Assembly (NCBI GenBank): GCA_034086985.1
Contig: JAXDZG010000014.1
Span: 1 to 34,281, forward strand
Reading direction: 5' to 3'
Length of the DNA stretch: 34,281 nucleotides
Origin: Phascolarctobacterium_A sp034086985
GTDB lineage: Bacteria > Bacillota > Negativicutes > Acidaminococcales > Acidaminococcaceae
Within the stretch, counting starts at the first letter, position 1. Every line of letters begins with the position of its first letter. This document shows positions 8,636 through 17,420 of this stretch, piece by piece. The notes under the pieces are model-generated. The model was given only the letters and a program-made list of their open reading frames with translations, ran no database searches and was not told where the DNA came from. The position numbers and the translations under genes are program-made.

Positions 8636-10345
8636 TTACAGCTCCTTCAGCAGCTCCTTGATAGCAGCAACGTAATCCTCGGCCAAAGGCAGCATTTTTA
8701 CTTCGCCATTCTTGCGGATTTTTACCTCCAGCTCACCGGTTTGCAAGGTCTTGGGACCTACAACCACGCGCAGAGGATAGCCAATCAAATCCGCATCCTT
8801 AAATTTCACGCCGGGACGCTCCTTGCGGTCGTCAATAACGACCTCCAGACCTGCGTCCAGCAGCTCATTATAAATCGCTTCCGCTTTCGCGTTGCTTTCA
8901 GCGTCTTTTACATTCACAGGCACTACCAGCACTTGATAGGGAGCAATGGCAGCCGGCCAAATCATGCCGTCCTTGTCATTGTTTTGCTCTACAGCAGCAG
9001 CCATGGTACGACCCACGCCAATGCCGTAGCAGCCCATAACCATGGGTTGCTCCTTGCCGTTTTCGTCTAAGAAGGTAGCCTTCATAGCCTGGCTGTATTT
9101 GGTGAACAGCTTGAAGACCTGGCCTACCTCGATGCCACGAGCCTTCTTCACAGGAGCGCCGCAGTGCGGGCAGGGGTCGCCCTCAGCCATGAGGCGAATA
9201 TCTGCCACGAAGGTGGGAGTAAAGTCGCGACCGGGGTTCACATTTACCAGATGGTATCCCTCTTCGTTGGCGCCGCAGCAGATATTGTGCATCTTCATGA
9301 CGCTTTGGTCAACGACAACAATAACCTTCTTGGGGTCCAAGCCTACGGGGCCCATGTAACCACCCACGGTGCCTGCCTGAGCCAGCATTTCCGGCTCCGC
9401 CATTTCCACCTCGGTTACACCCACGGTGTTCACAACCTTGATTTCGTTTACCTCGTGGTCGCCGCGTACGAAGCACAGGATAAGACCCTTTTCGCTTTGG
9501 AAGGCTACTGCCTTCATGGATTTTTCCACAGGCAGCTTGAGATAATTGCATACGTCCTCAATGGTCTTGCAGTTGGGAGTTACAACCTTTTCCAAGGTCT
9601 TTGCTTCCTCGTCGGCAGCTTCGATTAAGTGCAGCTCGGCCTTTTCAATGTCCGCAGCATAATCGCACTCGGAGCAATACACGATTTCGGCCTCGCCACT
9701 TTCAGCCAGCACCATGAACTCATGGCTGCCGTTGCCGCCGATAGCGCCGCTATCGGCCTCTACAGGGCGATAGGTCAGACCACAGCGGTCGAAAATGCGG
9801 GAATATGCATCATACATTTCTTCGTAGGATTTATCGAGACCTGCCTCATCACGGTCGAAGGAATAGGCATCCTTCATGATGAAGTCACGGCTACGCATGA
9901 GGCCAAAGCGAGGACGACGCTCGTCGCGGAACTTGTCCTGAATTTGGTACAAATTCAAGGGCAGCTGACGATAGGAGCGCACATCGGCCTTCACTACGGT
10001 GGTCACCATTTCCTCATGGGTGGGGCCAAGGCAGTATTCGTGGCCATGACGGTCCTTCAGGCGAATCATCTCGGCACCATAAGCGCCCCAACGGCCGCTC
10101 TCCTGCCAGATTTCTGCAGGCTGCAGGATGGGCATCATGATTTCCTGAGCGCCCTTGCGATCCATTTCCTCGCGGATAATATTTTCAATCTTTTTAATAA
10201 CACGCCAAGCCAAGGGCAGCAGGGTGTACATGCCGTTGGTGGATTTACGCATAAAGCCAGCGCGCAGTAGCAGCTGATGGCTGGGGATTTCTGCCTCGGA
10301 GGGAACCTCACGCAGGGTGGGTGCATACATTTTAGAAACTCTCAT
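8636..10345 (-). CDS. proS: Prolyl-tRNA synthetase, bacterial type
   Basis: 569 aa, the standard length for the bacterial type with an editing domain. Class II aminoacyl-tRNA synthetase: N-terminal catalytic core (SHQLLLRAGFMRKSTNGMY; motif 2 region FGLMRSRDFIMKDAYSFD near 145-165); INS editing domain about 225-405 (cis-type deacylation of Ala-tRNAPro); motif 3 region MGCYGIGVGRTMAAAVEQ near 435-450; anticodon-binding domain about 465-569. It charges tRNA-Pro in the cytoplasm. The ATG overlaps the ispG stop by one base (TAATG), suggesting translational coupling. Confidence 0.97.
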   Translation of the reverse strand: MRVSKMYAPTLREVPSEAEIPSHQLLLRAGFMRKSTNGMYTLLPLAWRVIKKIENIIREEMDRKGAQEIMMPILQPAEIWQESGRWGAYGAEMIRLKDRHGHEYCLGPTHEEMVTTVVKADVRSYRQLPLNLYQIQDKFRDERRPRFGLMRSRDFIMKDAYSFDRDEAGLDKSYEEMYDAYSRIFDRCGLTYRPVEADSGAIGGNGSHEFMVLAESGEAEIVYCSECDYAADIEKAELHLIEAADEEAKTLEKVVTPNCKTIEDVCNYLKLPVEKSMKAVAFQSEKGLILCFVRGDHEVNEIKVVNTVGVTEVEMAEPEMLAQAGTVGGYMGPVGLDPKKVIVVVDQSVMKMHNICCGANEEGYHLVNVNPGRDFTPTFVADIRLMAEGDPCPHCGAPVKKARGIEVGQVFKLFTKYSQAMKATFLDENGKEQPMVMGCYGIGVGRTMAAAVEQNNDKDGMIWPAAIAPYQVLVVPVNVKDAESNAKAEAIYNELLDAGLEVVIDDRKERPGVKFKDADLIGYPLRVVVGPKTLQTGELEVKIRKNGEVKMLPLAEDYVAAIKELLKEL

Positions 10346-11421
10346 TAATGGGATACCTTCCTCTCAAGTAAAATTTTCTCTATCTCAACAAAAAGCTCGT
10401 TGATAAGTTGATCTTCGGGCACCTTGCGTAGCACCTGACCCTTGCGGAAAATCAGGCCCTCGCCAATGCCTCCGGCCAAGCCCACGTCGGCCTCCCTGGC
10501 CTCGCCGGGGCCGTTCACAACGCAGCCCATAACGGCCACGGTAATGGGCTCGGTGATAGCGGCCAAGCGGCGCTCTACCTCCAGCGCCAGCTTCTCTAGG
10601 TTAATACGGGTGCGCCCGCAGGTAGGACAGCTGATTAAGGTGGGCCCGTGCTCACGCAGGCCCAAAGCCTTGAGGATATCGTAGGCTACCTTCACCTCGT
10701 TCACCGGGTCGCCTGTTAAGGAGACGCGAATAGTATCGCCGATGCCCTCGGCTAGAAGGGTACCAATGCCCACAGCGGATTTAATAATACCGCTGTTCAC
10801 GGTGCCCGCCTCGGTAATGCCCACGTGCAGCGGATAATCGCACTGGCTGGCCAGCAAGCGATAGGCTGCCAGCGTCAGGGGCACATCGTGGGCCTTCAAG
10901 GACACCTTAATATTGCGGTAGTCCATGTCCTCTAAAATATGAATGTGACGCCACGCTGCCTCCACCAGGGCTTCAGCAGTGGGGTGACCATATTTTTCTA
11001 ATAAATCCTTGGGTAAGGAGCCGGCGTTAACGCCAATGCGAATGGGGATATTGCGCTCTCTAGCAGCCTCCACCACCGCACGCACACGGTCCTCGCCCCC
11101 GATGTTGCCCGGGTTCAGGCGCAGGCCGTGAACCCCGGCCTCAATAGCTGCCAGGGCCAGCTTGTAGTCAAAGTGAATATCTGCGATGACCGGGATAGGA
11201 CTCTCCTTGCAGATGGTCTTGAGTCCCTCCGCTGCCGCCATATCGGGCACCGCGCAGCGGATAATATCGCAGCCGGCATCGGCCAGGCGCTGAATTTGCG
11301 CCAGGGTAGCCGCTGCGTCGTCAGTATGGGTATTGGTCATGGACTGTACTGCGATGGGCGCATCGCCGCCGATGAGTACACCGCCCACATTTAATTGTCG
11401 CGTAATACGTCGTGTGAACAC
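10345..11421 (-). CDS. ispG: 4-hydroxy-3-methylbut-2-en-1-yl diphosphate synthase (IspG/GcpE)
   Basis: Converts MEcPP to HMBPP in the MEP isoprenoid pathway using a [4Fe-4S] cluster; the ferredoxin encoded upstream could be a donor (inference). TIM-barrel part begins at APIAVQSMTNTHTDD. Cluster and active-site motifs are CPTCGR near 270 and GCVVNGPGE near 304-312. A GTG at 11421 has AGAGGTG 6 bases upstream, giving 358 aa that begins close to the usual family start; a GTG three codons further up (11430) lacks a ribosome site. It lies between rseP and proS, with dxr of the same pathway nearby. Confidence 0.96.
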   Translation of the reverse strand: MFTRRITRQLNVGGVLIGGDAPIAVQSMTNTHTDDAAATLAQIQRLADAGCDIIRCAVPDMAAAEGLKTICKESPIPVIADIHFDYKLALAAIEAGVHGLRLNPGNIGGEDRVRAVVEAARERNIPIRIGVNAGSLPKDLLEKYGHPTAEALVEAAWRHIHILEDMDYRNIKVSLKAHDVPLTLAAYRLLASQCDYPLHVGITEAGTVNSGIIKSAVGIGTLLAEGIGDTIRVSLTGDPVNEVKVAYDILKALGLREHGPTLISCPTCGRTRINLEKLALEVERRLAAITEPITVAVMGCVVNGPGEAREADVGLAGGIGEGLIFRKGQVLRKVPEDQLINELFVEIEKILLERKVSH

Positions 11422-11433
11422 AATCTTCACCTC

Positions 11434-12450
11434 TTAACGTGTGATGTCCTTCACAGTGGAGAAAATAGTCAGGGCTAAAATAATGACTACGCCCACGGTT
11501 TGGATATTATTCATGGCCTTGCTGCCCAAGGGCTTGCCTCTCAAGCCCTCCAGGCACAGCAGCACGAAATGGCCACCGTCCAGAGCCGGCAAGGGCAATA
11601 GGTTAATTACGCCAAGGTTGATGCTTAAAAAGGCTACGAAGCTCATCAAGGGCAATAATCCCTTTTCAGCTACCTGGCCTGCCATTTGCGCCACGCCCAA
11701 GGGACCGGAAACCTCCGCCGGAGCCTTGCCCGTGATAATTTTGGCTAAGCCATCCACCATGGCCGTAATGATATATTTTGTGTAGCTAATACCCTCCTTA
11801 AAGGAAGCAGCCAAGCCCATTTCCACCTTTTCGAATTTGGGAGTGATGCCGATTAAGGGACGTCTAGCTTCATTATCATATTCAGGGAGCAGCTTATAGG
11901 TCTTCACTTGACCTGCACGCTCCGCCTCTAAAGTAACCTCCTTGGTGCCGTTGGCACGCAGAGTCACCACGATTTCCTTCCAATCCCGCATGGGCTGGCC
12001 ATTGATGCTAAGGATCTTGTCGCCCTCTTTAAGGCCCGCCTTATCCGCAGCCATGCCCAGCATCACATTGCCCAAAACAGGCTCATTCACCAGCTTATCC
12101 ATGCCTTGGAAAAAGAAGATGCCTGTGAAGAGAATAATGGGTAACAGGAAGTTCATAATGGAGCCGGCTAAAATCACCAGCATCCTGCGAGGAATGGACT
12201 TGGATTTAAAGGAGTCCGGGGTCACCGGGTCATCCGGGTCCATGCCCGCGATTTTATTATAGCCACCAAGAGGAATGGCACGCAGACTATAGAGCGTGTC
12301 CCCATCCTTTTGCTGGTAAAGCTTGGGCCCAAAGCCAATGGCAAATTCATCCACACGCATGCCGGTGAGCTTGGCGGTGATAAAATGACCAAACTCGTGT
12401 ACGGTGACGAGAATACCAAAGACTAAAACGGCCGCTAATATAGTTAACAT
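11434..12450 (-). CDS. rseP: RIP metalloprotease RseP/RasP (site-2 protease)
   Basis: Intramembrane zinc protease. HEFGH at residues 18-22 lies in the first membrane segment; a PDZ domain spans about 115-200 (KAGLKEGDKILSINGQPM); the LDG motif NLLPLPALDGGH near 285-296 supplies the third zinc ligand. Four membrane segments, 338 aa, normal for the short Gram-positive form with one PDZ. It cleaves membrane anti-sigma factors and signal peptide remnants in relatives. Excellent AAGGAGG before ATG. Position after dxr and before ispG/proS is the usual Bacillota arrangement. Confidence 0.96.
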   Translation of the reverse strand: MLTILAAVLVFGILVTVHEFGHFITAKLTGMRVDEFAIGFGPKLYQQKDGDTLYSLRAIPLGGYNKIAGMDPDDPVTPDSFKSKSIPRRMLVILAGSIMNFLLPIILFTGIFFFQGMDKLVNEPVLGNVMLGMAADKAGLKEGDKILSINGQPMRDWKEIVVTLRANGTKEVTLEAERAGQVKTYKLLPEYDNEARRPLIGITPKFEKVEMGLAASFKEGISYTKYIITAMVDGLAKIITGKAPAEVSGPLGVAQMAGQVAEKGLLPLMSFVAFLSINLGVINLLPLPALDGGHFVLLCLEGLRGKPLGSKAMNNIQTVGVVIILALTIFSTVKDITR

Positions 12451-12503
12451 TAAACCTCCTTAGTAACAGCCAAGAACCTCTCGACTGTTTGTGTAAACTA
12501 AAG

Positions 12504-13655
12504 TTACAAAGACTTAATAACTTCTTGCGCCGCAGCTCTCGCTGCAGCGTCCGCCACTTCGATGTCCTCAATGGTGGGACAAGCAACACTCTTGTGCTTT
12601 TGGGTAACCGTGGCGGTGATATAGGGAATATCGAGATATTTAATCTTGCCCTCAAGGAACGCATTAACCGCCTCCTCATTGGCCGCATTGAAGGCGCAGG
12701 GCAGTGTACCTCCGGCCTTGCCGCATTCCATGGCAATGGCGAGGGATGGGAAGGCCTCCAAATCCGGTGTTTCAAAGGTCAAGCTGCCGTATTTTACTAA
12801 ATCCAGCTGGTCAAAGGCGTAGGGATAACGCTCCGGCCAGCTCAGGGCATATTGAATGGGCAAACGCATATCGGGATCACCCATTTGGGCAATCACGCTG
12901 CCATCGCAGAATTCGACTAAGCTGTGGACAACGCTCTGAGGATGCACCACGACAGCAATCTTTTCGTAGGGCATATTAAAGAGCCAATGAGCCTCTATAA
13001 CCTCCAGACCTTTATTGGCCAAGGTGGAGGAATCAAGGGTAACCTTCTTGCCCATGCTCCAGTTGGGATGATTGAGGCACTGGGCCAGCGTCACATTTTC
13101 CAGCTCGCTCCGCTTCCTGCCTCTAAATGGTCCGCCCGAAGCTGTGATAATCAGGCGCTTCACTTCGCTTTCCTTGCCCCCGCGCAGGGCTTGGAAAATA
13201 GCGCTATGCTCGCTGTCCACAGGAGTCAGGCTTACACCCTTGTCCGCCACAGCCTGCATCACAATACTGCCCGCCGCCACCAAGGTTTCCTTGTTGGCTA
13301 GGGCAATATTTTTGCCGCAGTTAATGGCGGCCAAGGTGGGCCGCAGTCCTGCATAGCCTACCATTGATGCCAGCACGGTGTCCGCCCCCGCGTAGGTGGC
13401 GGCTGCCAGCACGCCCTCCTCGCCAGCCAGAATCTCTGTCCGGCCGTGGTAGCGTGCAGCAAGCCTTGCAGCCGCTTCCTTGTCGCTTAACACCGCCAAG
13501 TCCGGCTGCAGCAGCTTAATCTGCTCCTCCAAAAGCGCGTCGCTTTTGTGAGCTACCAAAGCTTTAATTTTTATTTTGTCAGGATTGGCTAACGCCACCT
13601 CCACGGTCTGCCGACCGATGGAGCCAGTGCTGCCTAAAAGAGCAATATTCTTCAT
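12504..13655 (-). CDS. dxr: 1-deoxy-D-xylulose 5-phosphate reductoisomerase
   Basis: 383 aa, normal length. Second MEP pathway enzyme (DXP to MEP, NADPH and divalent metal). The N-terminal Rossmann motif GSTGSIG is at 8-14. Catalytic motifs: DSEHSAIFQAL (metal Asp/Glu) near 148-158, SGGPFRG near 174-180, and the HPNWSMGKKVTLDSSTLANKGLE block. A C-terminal helical domain follows. AAGGAG lies 6 bases before ATG. It is between cdsA (28 bases upstream) and rseP (53 bases downstream). Confidence 0.97.
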   Translation of the reverse strand: MKNIALLGSTGSIGRQTVEVALANPDKIKIKALVAHKSDALLEEQIKLLQPDLAVLSDKEAAARLAARYHGRTEILAGEEGVLAAATYAGADTVLASMVGYAGLRPTLAAINCGKNIALANKETLVAAGSIVMQAVADKGVSLTPVDSEHSAIFQALRGGKESEVKRLIITASGGPFRGRKRSELENVTLAQCLNHPNWSMGKKVTLDSSTLANKGLEVIEAHWLFNMPYEKIAVVVHPQSVVHSLVEFCDGSVIAQMGDPDMRLPIQYALSWPERYPYAFDQLDLVKYGSLTFETPDLEAFPSLAIAMECGKAGGTLPCAFNAANEEAVNAFLEGKIKYLDIPYITATVTQKHKSVACPTIEDIEVADAAARAAAQEVIKSL

Positions 13656-13683
13656 CCTCTACTCCTTACCAATGACACAAAAC

Positions 13684-14562
13684 TTAAAATTCGTACATTC
13701 TAAAAATGCTGATGAATAAGAGCACATAATACACCACGGGAGCGGTGAACAGCAAGCTGTCAAAACGGTCTAGCACGCCACCATGCCCTGGGAACACATT
13801 GCCAGAATCCTTAATCTCAAAGGAACGCTTAATAATGGACTCCACCAGATCGCCCACCGGTGCAAAAAAGGCCACCGCTGCCGCCAGCAGACAGGCCTGC
13901 CACAGGGCAATGCCCAAGTAGAAAAGGCTTAACACCATAACGGTAATAAAGCAGCCCACAAAGCCGCACACAGCGCCCTCAAAGGACTTTTTCGGGCTCA
14001 CGCGACAGAAGGGAGTTTTGCCAAAGGCACGCCCGAAGAAATAAGCGAAGGTATCGCTGGCCCAGGTGCCGAGGAGCACCACCCACAGACAAATCTCGCC
14101 GTATTCAAACACTCTAAAGCCCAAATCGATATGGGGACCACCGTCAAAGGTGCGCAGCAAAATTACATGAGCGAACAAAAGTCCGCAGTAAAGCATCCCC
14201 CACACGGATAAAGCCGTATCCATGAGCCAATTCTCGCCCTCACAATGGCAATGACGCCACAGGCCCTCAATAGCGCCGAAAATCGCAAACAGAGCTGCCA
14301 GCATCACCGTAAAGGCCAGGATAAAGACCTGCTCCATTTCCACATAATAACCCAAGGCTGCCATGCTCACGATGAGCAGGCTCCCTAAGCCCGATGTCAG
14401 CGGGTACACATGATAGCCCTTGCTGGCTGCCATTTTATGATATTCATGCCAGCCGATGAGGGATAAGAGCAGCACAGCCGCGGAAAAGACTACACCACCC
14501 TTGGTGATGATGCCTATGGCCACAGCAATACCCACCAGACCCGTAATAATACGAGTTAACAT
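13684..14562 (-). CDS. cdsA: Phosphatidate cytidylyltransferase (CDP-DAG synthase)
   Basis: 292 aa integral membrane enzyme making CDP-diacylglycerol from CTP and phosphatidate. Seven to eight hydrophobic segments. The C-terminal family signature is intact: S..KR....KD.G...PGHGG.LDR.D near residues 245-275, holding the metal- and CTP-binding Asp residues. ATG at 14562 has AAGGTGG 8 bases upstream, better than a GTG at 14574. It lies 30 bases after uppS. Confidence 0.95.
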   Translation of the reverse strand: MLTRIITGLVGIAVAIGIITKGGVVFSAAVLLLSLIGWHEYHKMAASKGYHVYPLTSGLGSLLIVSMAALGYYVEMEQVFILAFTVMLAALFAIFGAIEGLWRHCHCEGENWLMDTALSVWGMLYCGLLFAHVILLRTFDGGPHIDLGFRVFEYGEICLWVVLLGTWASDTFAYFFGRAFGKTPFCRVSPKKSFEGAVCGFVGCFITVMVLSLFYLGIALWQACLLAAAVAFFAPVGDLVESIIKRSFEIKDSGNVFPGHGGVLDRFDSLLFTAPVVYYVLLFISIFRMYEF

Positions 14563-14592
14563 AAGATTATCCACCTTATTTCCACAAATTAA

Positions 14593-15375
14593 TTATTTTT
14601 CGACTAAACCGCCAAAGCGACGCTCACGGCCCTGATAAGCCAAAATGGCGTCCACCAGATGGTCCGGAGTAAAATCGGGCCAATAGGTTTTGGTAGTCCA
14701 AATTTCTGCATAGGCAATCTGCCACAACAGGAAATTGCTAATGCGTAAATCGCCACCGGGGCGAATTAATAAATCCGGTGCCGGTAAGCCAGCTGTATAA
14801 AGATGGTCCTCCACCACCTGATTATCTATTTTTGCTACGTCCAGGCGTCCCTCCACAGCCTCCTGAGCAATGCTCTTGACGGCGTGCAAAATCTCCGCCT
14901 GGCCACCGTAGTTGATAGCCAAATTCAAAATGATGCCCGTGTTATTTTTGGTTTCCTCAATAGCGTGGTCCATCTTTTGCTTAACCACCTCAGGCAAGCC
15001 CTCACGGGAACCAATAAAACGCACCTGCACGTTATTATCGTTAAATTCCTGAATTTCGTTGGTCAAATAACGGCTCAAAAGCTCCATGATGAAGTTAACC
15101 TCCGTCACGGGCCGTTTCCAATTTTCTGTAGAAAAGGCGTAAGCACTAATCGCCTTGACGCCCAGCTTATCCGCAGCCTTCACAATGGTCTTTAAGGTTT
15201 CTGCGCCCTGCTGATGGCCATAGGTGCGCACCTTGCCCTGAGCCTTGGCCCAGCGGCCATTGCCGTCCATAATAATTGCGATATGCTGGGGAATATTATT
15301 CATGTCCAAGCCTGCGGTATCCACCACAATATTGTTGGGCACTTTTCTTTTGGTCTGAAACAAGCCTTTAAACAC
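14593..15375 (-). CDS. uppS: Isoprenyl transferase (undecaprenyl diphosphate synthase)
   Basis: 260 aa cis-prenyltransferase that extends FPP with IPP to the C55 lipid carrier for cell wall synthesis. Motifs: HIAIIMDGNGRWAK near 32-45 (catalytic Asp), AFSTENWKRP near 102-111, and RPGGDLRISNFLLWQIAYAE near 205-224 (IPP and Mg2+ binding). Start is GTG at 15375 with AAAGG about 10 bases upstream; an internal Met 25 would also leave the core intact, but relatives have a similar N-terminal extension. First gene after the ferredoxin terminator; no clear promoter of its own is visible. Confidence 0.95.
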   Translation of the reverse strand: MFKGLFQTKRKVPNNIVVDTAGLDMNNIPQHIAIIMDGNGRWAKAQGKVRTYGHQQGAETLKTIVKAADKLGVKAISAYAFSTENWKRPVTEVNFIMELLSRYLTNEIQEFNDNNVQVRFIGSREGLPEVVKQKMDHAIEETKNNTGIILNLAINYGGQAEILHAVKSIAQEAVEGRLDVAKIDNQVVEDHLYTAGLPAPDLLIRPGGDLRISNFLLWQIAYAEIWTTKTYWPDFTPDHLVDAILAYQGRERRFGGLVEK

Positions 15376-15414
15376 TGTAATCCAGCCTTTCAGTCGTTAA
15401 TTTTTGCAAATCCA

Positions 15415-15449
15415 TAAAATAGAAAGACAGGCCCCCATGTAGAGGGCCT
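15415..15449 (-). terminator. Terminator after the ferredoxin gene
   Basis: On the minus strand AGGCCCTC/GGGGGCCT (one G-U pair) forms an 8-bp stem with a 5-nt loop (15429-15449), followed by GTCTTTCTATTTT. It separates the pyrH-frr-fdx transcript from uppS; the interrupted T tract would allow some readthrough. Confidence 0.7.
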
Positions 15450-15472
15450 CCTTCCTGATTTTAGCCTTATAC

Positions 15473-15637
15473 TTACTCGATAGCGCCAACGGGGCATTGA
15501 GCAGCGCAAGCGCCGCATTCTACGCAATCTTCACCGATTTCGTATTTGCCGTCAACTTCTTTAATAGCGCCAACAGGGCAGGTAGCAGCGCAACCACCGC
15601 AGCCTACGCAAGCGTCTTTATTAATTTTCAGAGCCAT
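15473..15637 (-). CDS. 2[4Fe-4S] ferredoxin, clostridial type, 54 aa
   Basis: A small electron carrier with two CxxCxxCxxxCP motifs: C10, C13, C16, C20 (CVGCGGCAATCP) and C38, C41, C44, C48 (CVECGACAAQCP). The two halves end in the matching PVGAI, the classic internal duplication. It begins MALKINKDAC and starts 10 bases after a perfect AAGGAGGTG. Cytoplasmic; such ferredoxins serve pyruvate and 2-oxoacid oxidoreductases, hydrogenases and FeS enzymes such as IspG. It is last in the pyrH-frr transcript, before a terminator. Confidence 0.95.
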   Translation of the reverse strand: MALKINKDACVGCGGCAATCPVGAIKEVDGKYEIGEDCVECGACAAQCPVGAIE

Positions 15638-15655
15638 CCAGAGCACCTCCTTCCT

Positions 15656-15865
15656 TTATACTCTGTACACTACAGTAAGAACTAATTTATTGCAAGCCAG
15701 CTCTCGCTGCCTTACGACATATTTACGCACTGCCTTGCCTAGAAAGTCCTCTTCCCTATCCCGCGGTGGCAAAAGTGTCTCCACCGTGAACTCATAGCCG
15801 GCCCCGGTCAGCCGACGGGAAGCCTCCTCTAAGCTTAGTGCTAACACATTGGGAGCAATCGTCAT
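15656..15865 (-). CDS. Small PASTA-like protein, 69 aa
   Basis: The N-terminal half reads like one PASTA repeat: a PNV entry followed by L.EEA...L...GY.. (APNVLALSLEEASRRLTGAG, residues 4-23), then a strand (EFTVETLLPPRD) and a basic C-terminal strand pair (YVVRQRELACNKLVLTVVYRV). There is no signal peptide, so a free cytoplasmic PASTA-like unit is odd, because PASTA domains usually sit outside the cell. The ATG has only a weak ribosome site and lies 24 bases after frr, so it probably depends on coupled translation. 18 bases separate it from the ferredoxin gene. Function unknown. Confidence 0.7.
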   Translation of the reverse strand: MTIAPNVLALSLEEASRRLTGAGYEFTVETLLPPRDREEDFLGKAVRKYVVRQRELACNKLVLTVVYRV

Positions 15866-15889
15866 AGTAATACTACGGGAAATATATGC

Positions 15890-16453
15890 TTATACTTCCA
15901 TAACTTCCTTTTCTTTATTAGCAGCTACGCCATCAATATCCTTCATGATCTTATCGGTGATCTTTTGGATTTGCTCGGTGCCCTTCTTGGCCTCGTCCTC
16001 GGTAATTTCCTTAGCCTTTTCTGCCTTCTTCACAGCATCATTGGCATCGCGGCGCAGATTGCGGCAGATTACGCGGTACTCCTCTGCTTTCTTGTGCACT
16101 ACCTTTACCAAATCCTTGCGGCGATCCTCGGTGAGCTGGGGCAGGTTCAGACGGATGCACACACCGTCACTGTTAGGGTTCAGACCCAGATCAGAGGTCA
16201 TGATAGCCTTTTCAATAGCCTTCAGCATGTTCTTTTCCCAAGGTTGTACCACGATCATGCGGGGTTCGGGAACGGTAACGCTGGCTACTTGGTTAACGGG
16301 GGTGGGAGAGCCATAATAATCCACGGTGATCTTGTCCAGCAGTGCTGGGGTAGCACGACCTGCACGCAGGCTAGCCAAATCCACGCGCAATGCATCCACG
16401 GATTTGTGCATTTTGCTTTCCATATTAGTGGTAATTTCTTTTACAGTTGCCAT
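15890..16453 (-). CDS. frr: Ribosome recycling factor
   Basis: 187 aa, close to the usual 185. Together with EF-G it splits post-termination ribosomes. Typical three-helix-bundle sequence: an N-terminal helix ending near MHKSVDALRVDLASLRAGRATPALLD, a hinge domain II (VDYYGSPTPVNQVASVTVPEPRMIVVQPWE), and KLNLP-like RLNLPQLTEDRRKDLVK near 118-135. Start overlaps the pyrH stop by one base (TAATG); its AGGAGG lies inside the last pyrH codons. Confidence 0.97.
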   Translation of the reverse strand: MATVKEITTNMESKMHKSVDALRVDLASLRAGRATPALLDKITVDYYGSPTPVNQVASVTVPEPRMIVVQPWEKNMLKAIEKAIMTSDLGLNPNSDGVCIRLNLPQLTEDRRKDLVKVVHKKAEEYRVICRNLRRDANDAVKKAEKAKEITEDEAKKGTEQIQKITDKIMKDIDGVAANKEKEVMEV

Positions 16454-17181
16454 TATTTTTTACCTCCTACCAGGGTACCAATGTCCTCGCCCAAAGCGGC
16501 GCGCAGAATATTGCCCGGTTCATCAATATTGAATACTACAATGGGGATACTATTGTCCATGCACAGGCTGTTAGCAGTGGAATCCATAACGCTGAGCTTG
16601 CGTTGGATAACCTCAATATAATCCAGCTTGTCAAATTTCTTAGCATTGGGGTTTTTAGCGGGGTCGCTATCATAAACGCCGTCCACGCCCTTTTTGGCCA
16701 TCAAAATTGCGTCAGCTTCGATTTCAGCAGCTCTCAAAGCAGCGGTGGTATCGGTAGAGAAGTAAGGATTGCCAGTGCCCGCAGCAAAAATTACTACGCG
16801 CTCCTTCTCCATGTGGCGGATAGCACGACGACGGATATAGGGCTCAGCGATTTGGCGCATTTCAATAGCGCTTTGAACGCGAGTGGGAACACCCAAATTT
16901 TCCAGAGCATCGGAGAGGGCCAGGGAGTTAATTACCGTAGCCAGCATGCCCATATAGTCAGCAGTTGCTCTATCCATGCCCTTGTTGTAGCCGCTTAGAC
17001 CGCGCCAGATATTACCGCCGCCGTTTACTACAGCTACCTCAACACCATGCTCCACAACCTCTTTAATCTGTTTAGCCAGAGAATACACAACGGTGGGGTC
17101 AATGCCAAAGCCCTTTTCCCCGGCCATGGCCTCGCCGCTCAATTTCAAAACGATGCGTTTGTATTTCTTTTCTTCAGTCAT
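16453..17181 (-). CDS. pyrH: UMP kinase
   Basis: 242 aa from the ATG at 17181, which has GGGAGG about 9 bases upstream; an in-frame GTG 7 codons earlier includes the ribosome site itself and is rejected. Amino acid kinase fold: KLSGEAMAG near 10-18 (ATP), VVNGGGNIWRG near 50-60, RATADYMGMLATVINSLAL near 69-87, and VIFAAGTGNPYFSTDTTAALRA near 127-148 (UMP binding). Makes UDP from UMP; hexameric, cytoplasmic. First gene of the pyrH-frr-PASTA-ferredoxin transcript. Confidence 0.97.
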   Translation of the reverse strand: MTEEKKYKRIVLKLSGEAMAGEKGFGIDPTVVYSLAKQIKEVVEHGVEVAVVNGGGNIWRGLSGYNKGMDRATADYMGMLATVINSLALSDALENLGVPTRVQSAIEMRQIAEPYIRRRAIRHMEKERVVIFAAGTGNPYFSTDTTAALRAAEIEADAILMAKKGVDGVYDSDPAKNPNAKKFDKLDYIEVIQRKLSVMDSTANSLCMDNSIPIVVFNIDEPGNILRAALGEDIGTLVGGKK

Positions 17182-17229
17182 TTTAACGACCTCCCTATAC
17201 ACAGACTTAATCCTAATTTCTATTCAACA

Positions 17230-17238
17230 ATTATACCA
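17230..17238 (-). promoter_or_regulatory. Extended -10 promoter of pyrH
   Basis: On the minus strand TGGTATAAT (extended -10) lies 48 bases before the pyrH ATG. The matching -35 (TGGAAT at 17 bases) is weak, as is usual for extended -10 promoters. Confidence 0.6.
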
Positions 17239-17420
17239 TTTTTTCCTGCTTTATTCCACACTATTTGAGACACATTTTTCAAGATACTGTGAAAGGATGA
17301 AGGCAAACCAATCTGGTCTTATAAAATAATCAGTAATTGGCCATATTAATAGAGCCAAATAGACTTATAATTATGCTATCCAGATAATTTAACATAAATT
17401 TTACAAGAGGGGAAATTCTT

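Noticed and set aside
9629..10270. Plus-strand open frame of 213 codons
   Set aside because: Fully antisense to proS, whose protein is clearly recognisable.
17290..17420. Riboswitch before the ECF S component
   Set aside because: No conserved core of the TPP, FMN, cobalamin, preQ1, THF or ZTP classes is seen and no convincing fold is present.
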